Source: Chamaelirium japonicum
Lineage: Eukaryota > Streptophyta > Magnoliopsida > Liliales > Melanthiaceae
DNA: 64,000 nt
Assembly: GCA_947650365.1 (NCBI GenBank)
Contig: OX393549.1
Coordinates: forward strand, 16,930,896 to 16,994,895
Reading direction: 5' to 3'
The translations under genes were made by a program, and so were the position numbers. Shown here in pieces: positions 58,717-64,000 of the stretch. Each line of letters starts with the position of its first letter. The first letter of the stretch is position 1. The notes beneath the pieces are model-generated. The model made no database searches and had not been told where the DNA came from. It was given only the letters and a program-made list of their open reading frames with translations.

Positions 58717-59997
58717 GTCTTAGCTACAAAAAATGGTCTTGACTCCAATTGCTTCCACATGCTACACGAATACCTTCCCATGAAGAGCCTTGATGAGGGG
58801 ATCAATAACATTCTCCGCAGATGCAATCTGGGTCACCGCTACTTTCCCATCCTTCTGTTGCTCTTGGATCAAGTGGTACTTGTGCTCGATGTGCTTCCTT
58901 TTGGAATGGTATTTGGGCTCCTTTGCTAGTGCTACCACCCCACTGTTGTCGCAATAAAGTACAACAAGATAATGGGCCTCTGGTACACACCCCAAGTCTA
59001 TTAGGAACTTTCGGAGCCATGTCATTTCTTTGGTTGTCTCGTACGCTGCAATGTACACAACCTCTGTCGTAGAGTCAGCGATGTGTTTTTGCTTTTGACT
59101 TTTCCAACTCAGTGCACCTCCACCCATGGTGAACACGAAACCAAATGTCAATCTCCTGGCTTCCAGTTCGACATAAAGTCAGAGTCTGTATAACCAATCG
59201 GTACCAACTCATGTGATTTATACACTAACTCATAATCCCTCGTGTGACAGAGGTATTTTAGTATATTCTTCACAGTTGTCCAGTTTGTTGGACTCATGTT
59301 TGACTGAAACCGACCTATCATGTCGACTGCAAAACAAATGTTAGATCTAGTGTAGTGTATGACATACATTAGACTACCCACTGCCGATGCTTAGGGTATC
59401 TTCTGCATTTCTACATTCTCCTTAGGTGTCTTTGGATTTTGATCCCTAGACAGTTTCAAACCATGTCGAATTAATAAGAAACTCTTCTTAGAGTTCTGCA
59501 TGCTAAACCTAGCCATGACGTTATCAATGTATGCAGTTTGTGATAGCGAGAGACTCCTGTTCTAGCTATCTCGAGTTACCTTGATCCCCAGAACATAACT
59601 CGCTTCACCTAGGTCTTTCATGTCAAACTGACTAGCCAGCCAGATCTTTACTATGGATAGCGTCCCTATATCATTTCCAATCAATAAGATATCGTCCATG
59701 TAAAGTACCAGATATACCACTGAGGTCTCATCACTCTTGTATACACAAGACTCATCCTGGTTCTGATCGAATCCAGAAAAACAGACCTTCTGATCAAATA
59801 GGATGTTCCCGCTCTTGGCTCTATGTCTCTTTGCCACACAGCTCTCTCAGGAGTTCCCACTGCCTCGTCATAGCTCAAGGGACCATCCTCCTAACACTCT
59901 GGATCAACCATCAGGGTCTCTATAGTATCTGTTAGGAGCTCTGATGTTTTTCCCACTGCTACGAAGAGGTGGGTCTGAGTGATCCACAATTTCAGGC

Positions 59998-60766
59998 AAT
60001 GTTTTCAAAGGTTCCTGAGGCTTACGCCTCGGGCCCTCGAGCTGCGCCTCAGCGCGAGGCGCAACAAAAACGCCCCAAAGGCGCTGCATGAGGCGTGCAA
60101 ACAGCTGAGGCGTACGACTCAAGCCCGAGGCATAAGCCTCAGCTGTGCTTGATTTTGGTAATTTTTTTTAATGAAGTGTGTTTTTTTATAAAAAACACTG
60201 TTTTATGGGCCCCAAAGTTGCTTTTAATACAATAGAAGATAAAGAGCTCCAATTTGATTGAGTAAATCTTCGACTTGTGTTTTTTTTTTGTTAAAGTGAC
60301 AATTTATAATTTCTAAGTGCGATTTTTATTTCGGATAATTAAAACTTTTGGTTGGAAATTATGGATTTAATTAAACTTTTATGGTGGCATTATATGGAAT
60401 TGTGGATTTGGTTCATTTGACTTGGAACTTAGAGTTTTATAAATATTGTCTCAATTCTCAAGTATTGTTCAATTTAGGTATAATGATACACTTTACATAC
60501 TTTATGTATATATTTTGGTAAACTATTATGATGAGTGGATGTGGAATCGTGGATTATGATATGAAACTATTAATTTTCATATCTTTCTTTGTTTTTTTAT
60601 ATTTTATTTAATTATTAATATTTATTTTTATATTTATTAAATATATAATTAATTAAAACATACACTCGCTTGATGCTTACGCCTCACGCCTCGAGGCTTA
60701 TGCCTCAAGGCTTTGGCTAGCAAAACGCCTCGCGCCACGCCTTCGCGTCTGAAAACTTTGGTTATA
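59998..60766. mobile_element. MITE of GAGGCTTACGCCTCG motifs inside copia pol
   Basis: It interrupts the copia frame between 'NIPI' and 'PEIVDH'. Ends carrying TGTTTTCAAAGG and GAAAACTTTGG are imperfect inverted repeats. Both ends are packed with GAGGC/GCCTC palindromes around an AT-rich middle, the same architecture as 55975-56489. I could not identify the target duplication. Confidence 0.6.
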
Positions 60767-61358
60767 GGTATATTAGGGTCTACGCTGCTAGCTCCCACTA
60801 TGCTCTCGGACTCGGTTAGGCACTCTGATGTATTCGCTCGCAGTTCATCAAGAGCCACTGGATTAGTGGGCCTCTGATTCATGATGTAATCATGCTCTAG
60901 ATGGCGTTCGTAGAAACGATCATCTTCTTCTCCTCAGGATCATAAAATAGCCCACCCTTAGTCTCCTTTGGATACCCTATAAACAGTCATACCTTGGACT
61001 TTGCTTCCATCTTATCCCTCTTGTCCCTACGCACACATAAGACGACCCCATATCTTGAAATGCTGTCGTGTCAGTTTATTCCTCGAGCATAGCTCTCTAG
61101 GGGTTTTAGGAATACTCTTAGATAAAACGTGGTTCAGGATGTATGCTGCCGTCAATAAGGTATATCCCCAAAAGGATAGAAGTAAACTATCATAACTCAT
61201 CATGCTTTGGACCATGTCCAACAGGATCCGGTTCCTTCTCTTAGAAACCCCATCTGTTGTGGTGTTCAACTGTTCATGGGGCAGTTAGTTGGGATACAAT
61301 CCCATCGTGCCTCGGGTACCCAAGAAAATCGCCTGAAGGGTTTTTATACATTTACCAG

Positions 61359-61832
61359 TAGGGGTGGCAACGGGTCGGGTCGGGTTGAGACATATGTATA
61401 AGGCCAAAACACCCAACCCGAACCCGACTCGTTTAATAAATAGGTCAAAAACTTAAACCCAAACCCGACCCGCCTAATAAACGGGTTGACCCGACCCGAC
61501 CCGTTTAACCCGTTTACTAAATGGGTCGGGTCGTGTCGGGTCGGGTTGGCTCGGGTTGGGTCAACAGAACCCATGCAAACCATTCGGGTTGGGTCAAGAC
61601 AAGTTGGATTGGGCCGGGTTTGATCGGGTTGGCTCGGGTCGGGTTGACACGACCCATTTGTTAAACGGGTCAAGTCGGGTCAATCGGGTTATAAGTACAA
61701 ACCTGAACCCGACCCATTAAATAAACGGGTCAATCGGGTTGACCCGTTTATGACCCGAACCCATTTAGGCCAAACCCAAACCCGCTAACTTCGGGTCGGG
61801 TTGGCGGGTCGGGTCAAGAATTGCCACCCCTA
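61359..61832. mobile_element. hAT-type MITE with TSD TTTACCAG inside copia integrase
   Basis: Exact 8-bp flanks TTTACCAG lie at 61351-61358 and 61833-61840. Ends TAGGGGTGGCAA and TTGCCACCCCTA are perfect 12-bp inverted repeats. The inside is GGGTCGGGT/GGTTGACCCG motifs. It is the same family as 19185-19619. Confidence 0.92.
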
Positions 61833-62599
61833 TTTACCAGTCTGTTTTTCCACTTCAGCCTTAAATTCCTTGAAGTTGTCAAAGGACTCATACTTGTGGT
61901 GCATCAGGTAAATGTAGCCATATCTTGAGTAATCATCAATGAAGGTGATGAAATACTCATGGCCACCTATCGCTCTGACTCTCATGGAACCACATATGTC
62001 AGAATGGATTAACTCCAATACCTCTGTGGCCTTGATCCTTTTGGATTCACAGGTTGGAAGGCTCTCTGAAGGATCTGTTTCTAGAAGCTTTGCCTTTACC
62101 ATCCTTTGAATTCTATCCAGACCAATATGGCCAAGCCTAAGGTGTCGCAGATGAGTTAAGTTTTTTGAAGGACTCTTACACGTAGATGAATTTGTGAGGA
62201 GTGTTGTTGCCGTAATGTTTTCTTTTTCTAATTCAGGATTTAATACGAAGAGACCATTATGCTCGATTCCTCTAACAATAAAAGACTTATTCAATCTGAA
62301 TGAAACACCAGAAGTATCAAAGCAACCTTATTCAATATGAATGAGGTTTTTTTGGTTATTGCAATATATATGAATTATAAATACACATAAAATATAAATA
62401 AAAAAGATTAATTTATTTTGTCGTGTCCTTGCCGTACCCGTGTCCTTTTTTAGGATTTGTCGTGTCGGCGTACCCTTGTCGTGTCGTACCAGTGTCCCCG
62501 TACTAGTGTCAATGCTTCTTAGATAGGCATTAAACTACCTACTTTTGAGTCAAATTGGCTAGTTAGAGGCTCAGTAGATGTAGACCCCACCCACGATTG

Positions 62600-62850
62600 A
62601 CTAGTCACGGGCAGTCGAGGCTATCAATTGCGTTACATTGGACAACCTTAAGAGAAGGCTTGACAGTGTCAGTAACAAGGGACTCTGGGAGGACACACTT
62701 CCGGTCATGCTGTGGGCCTACCACACAAAGTCCAGGTGTTTTTTTGGCGAAACCCCATTTAGCCTCATCTACGGTTAGGAGGTAGTCCTCCTACTTGAAG
62801 CTTTCATCCTGACCACCCAGACCCTTGTCACTGACTCAAGACCTATGAAG
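62600..62850 (+). pseudogene. Ty3/gypsy integrase fragment
   Basis: The plus strand encodes 'EAINCVTLDNLKRRLD', then 'LPVMLWAYHTKSR' and 'FFGETPFSLIYG', the C-terminal part of the gypsy integrase core. A one-base deletion near 62620 shifts the frame before 'EAIN', and TAG (62778-62780) interrupts it after 'LIYG'. No LTRs were found nearby. It is an old fragment, in the opposite orientation to the copia relic. Confidence 0.75.
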
Positions 62851-63200
62851 CACGGATACTCCAAATTACATGAAGTATCCGTACCGGATACGTATCGGAC
62901 ACGGATACGGCTCGGATACGTGTCTGATACGTTTCGGGCGTATCGTGGATTTAAAAACCCTGAAATCGGTAGGGATACGTCCCGGATACGGTCGGGATAC
63001 GGGAGGGATACGCGGGTTGCGGGTTTAATGTTTAGTCGGATTGAAATTCGATTTTTTTTTAAACCAGAACCCAAACCCAAACCCAAACCCAAAGGCAAAC
63101 TGTACAGTCGGTATTATTGGGTTTGGGCTTGGGTTCGGTTAAAAGTTAAACCCGAACCCAAACCCAAACCCAAAAATAAAAAACCCCCCCACCCTGTTCT
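62840..63200. repeat. GGATACG-type and CCCAAA-type low-complexity repeat
   Basis: From 62845 to 63020 the sequence consists of CGGATACG/CGTATCCG variants, resembling the interior of the hAT MITEs above ('GAAGCACGGATAC' start). It continues with CCCAAA repeats (63063-63095 and 63150-63175) mirrored by GGGTTTGGGCTTGGG. It may be a MITE whose second end is lost. Confidence 0.5.
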
Positions 63201-63454
63201 GTACACGAGCGAGGGGAGAGGGAGAGGCGAGGGCCGCGAGGTGAGCTCAAGCCCTAACTCGTCGCCCGCTGCCGTCGTCAGCTATCGCCCGCCGTCGCCC
63301 TCGGCCTCGCCGGTCGTCCGTCGCCCTCGCCCTGGCCTCGCCGTCGCCCTCGTCAGCCTACGCTAGTAGCCGTCGTCCGCAGTCGCCCTCACCCTCACCG
63401 GTCGCCCGCTGTCCGCCGTCCCCCGTCGCCTGACTGCAGCCCTTCGCAGGCCCC

Positions 63455-64000
63455 CATCTATCTATCTCTCTCCCTCACAGCCCCTCTATCTCTCTCCCTC
63501 ACAGCCCCTCTATTTCTCTCTCCCTCACAGCCTCTCTCTCTCTCTCACAGCCCCTCTCTTTCTCTCACAGCCTCTCTCTCACAGCCCCTCTCTCTCTCAC
63601 AGCCAGGGTTTTAAATCTCGACCGATACCGGTACGTACCGGCCGGTACGTACCGGTTTTGGCCGGTTCGAGACCGGTACTGCATCCGATCCCGATACCTG
63701 GCCCGTATCGGCCGGTACCGGTACGTACCGGTCCGTATCGACCGGTTCAGGCCGGTACCGACAGGTACGGCCGGTACAGACCGGTACCGACAGGTTAATT
63801 TTTTTTTTTTTTGGTTTTTTGGATTTTTTTAAGGTTTTTTTTCTCAACCGGTACCGGTCCGTACCGGCCGGTACATACCGGTTCGGGGCCGACCGATATC
63901 GCGACCGATACCGTGATTTTAAACCTTGCTCACAGCCCCTCTCTCTCTCTCTCCCTTGCAGCCCCTCTATTTCTCTCTTCCTCACAACCCCTCTATCTCT
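63455..64000. repeat. CT-rich minisatellite interrupted by a MITE
   Basis: Units of the type CTCTCTCACAGCCCCTCTAT repeat irregularly at 63455-63603 and again from 63929 to the window end. Confidence 0.75.
63604..63928. mobile_element. hAT-type MITE with TSD CTCACAGC (325 bp)
   Basis: Exact 8-bp flanks CTCACAGC lie at 63596-63603 and 63929-63936, though the host repeat contains this word often, which weakens the evidence. Ends CAGGGTTTTAAATC and GATTTTAAACCTTG are inverted repeats. Both halves are ACCGGTAC/GTACCGGC palindromes around a poly(T) centre. Confidence 0.75.

Larger units (their letters stand above)
58717..62330 (-). pseudogene. Ty1/copia pol relic: integrase, reverse transcriptase, RNase H
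   Basis: In minus-strand order: GAG-pre-integrase and integrase start (62294-61840: 'HLRHLRLGHIGLDRI', 'LIHSDICG', 'YFITFIDDYSRYGYIYL'); a MITE (61359-61832); the rest of the integrase core (61269-61027: 'LLDMVQSMMSYDSLLLSFWG'); a linker; a second insertion (about 59998-60766); reverse transcriptase with the catalytic 'LYMDDILLIGND' (59837-59562); and RNase H (59381-58762: 'IGYTDSDF', 'LSWKSQKQKHIADSTTE', 'YCDNSGVVALAKEP'). Frameshifts, stops and MITEs break it. The gag region and 5' LTR on the right are missing, so this is a truncated, dead element. Confidence 0.85.
52238..62522. mobile_element. hAT-type MITE split by a ~9.8-kb copia-derived insertion
   Basis: The left part (52238-52551, CTAGGAAGCACAGACAC...) and right part (62331-62522, ...CAATGCTTCTTAG) are the two ends of the MITE seen intact at 49283-49954. 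The flanking 8-mer ATAGGCAT occurs exactly at 52230-52237 and 62523-62530. About 200 bp of the MITE middle is missing, so the insertion was accompanied by a deletion. Confidence 0.85.

Overview
This is a repeat-rich stretch of a flowering-plant nuclear genome. Two genes with clear plant homologues have canonical GT-AG introns, and LTR retrotransposons, TRIMs, hAT- and Mutator-type miniature elements and microsatellites fill almost everything else. Very GC-rich first exons, long TE-stuffed introns and frequent (GA)n/(TA)n tracts suggest a large-genome angiosperm such as a non-grass monocot or a magnoliid, but the sequence alone does not settle the lineage.

Layout. 1-7523: the gag-protease half and 5' LTR of a decayed Ty3/gypsy element on the minus strand, running off the left edge and inserted into a Ty1/copia element (LTR 7630-8327). 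8328-12190: tandem and dispersed low-copy repeats, a solo copia LTR with target duplication, and unassigned sequence. 12230-14870: a GC-rich array of degenerate ~300-bp units full of small palindromes. 15672-19874: a Mutator-like MITE hit by a solo gypsy LTR and holding a 615-bp foldback, followed by a second Mutator-like MITE carrying a nested hAT MITE. 20115-27670: a complete four-exon gene for an ERD7/senescence-domain protein of 498 residues. 27671-39480: intergenic DNA with tandem TRIMs, several hAT MITEs with exact 8-bp duplications, a possible small secreted-peptide ORF, a SINE-like element and large inverted repeats. 39643-64000: the 5' part of a kinesin gene (KIN-6-like). Exon 1 holds the start of the motor domain and exon 2, 10.5 kb away, holds the P-loop; later exons were not found.

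Kinesin intron 1 contains the most unusual structure: nine units, mostly inverted repeats, strung together by long (TA)n tracts at 40530-44603. It also holds a complete 343-bp TRIM, a second solo gypsy LTR and a hAT MITE. Intron 2, as far as it can be followed, contains a MITE split by about 9.8 kb of copia-derived DNA with LTR pieces in alternating orientation, further MITEs inside that DNA, and a gypsy integrase relic.

The ERD7-like protein belongs to a dehydration- and senescence-associated lipid-droplet family. The kinesin has an E2F-type site just upstream, as expected of a cell-cycle gene. No functional link between the two genes is visible. No rRNA, tRNA or CRISPR feature was found.
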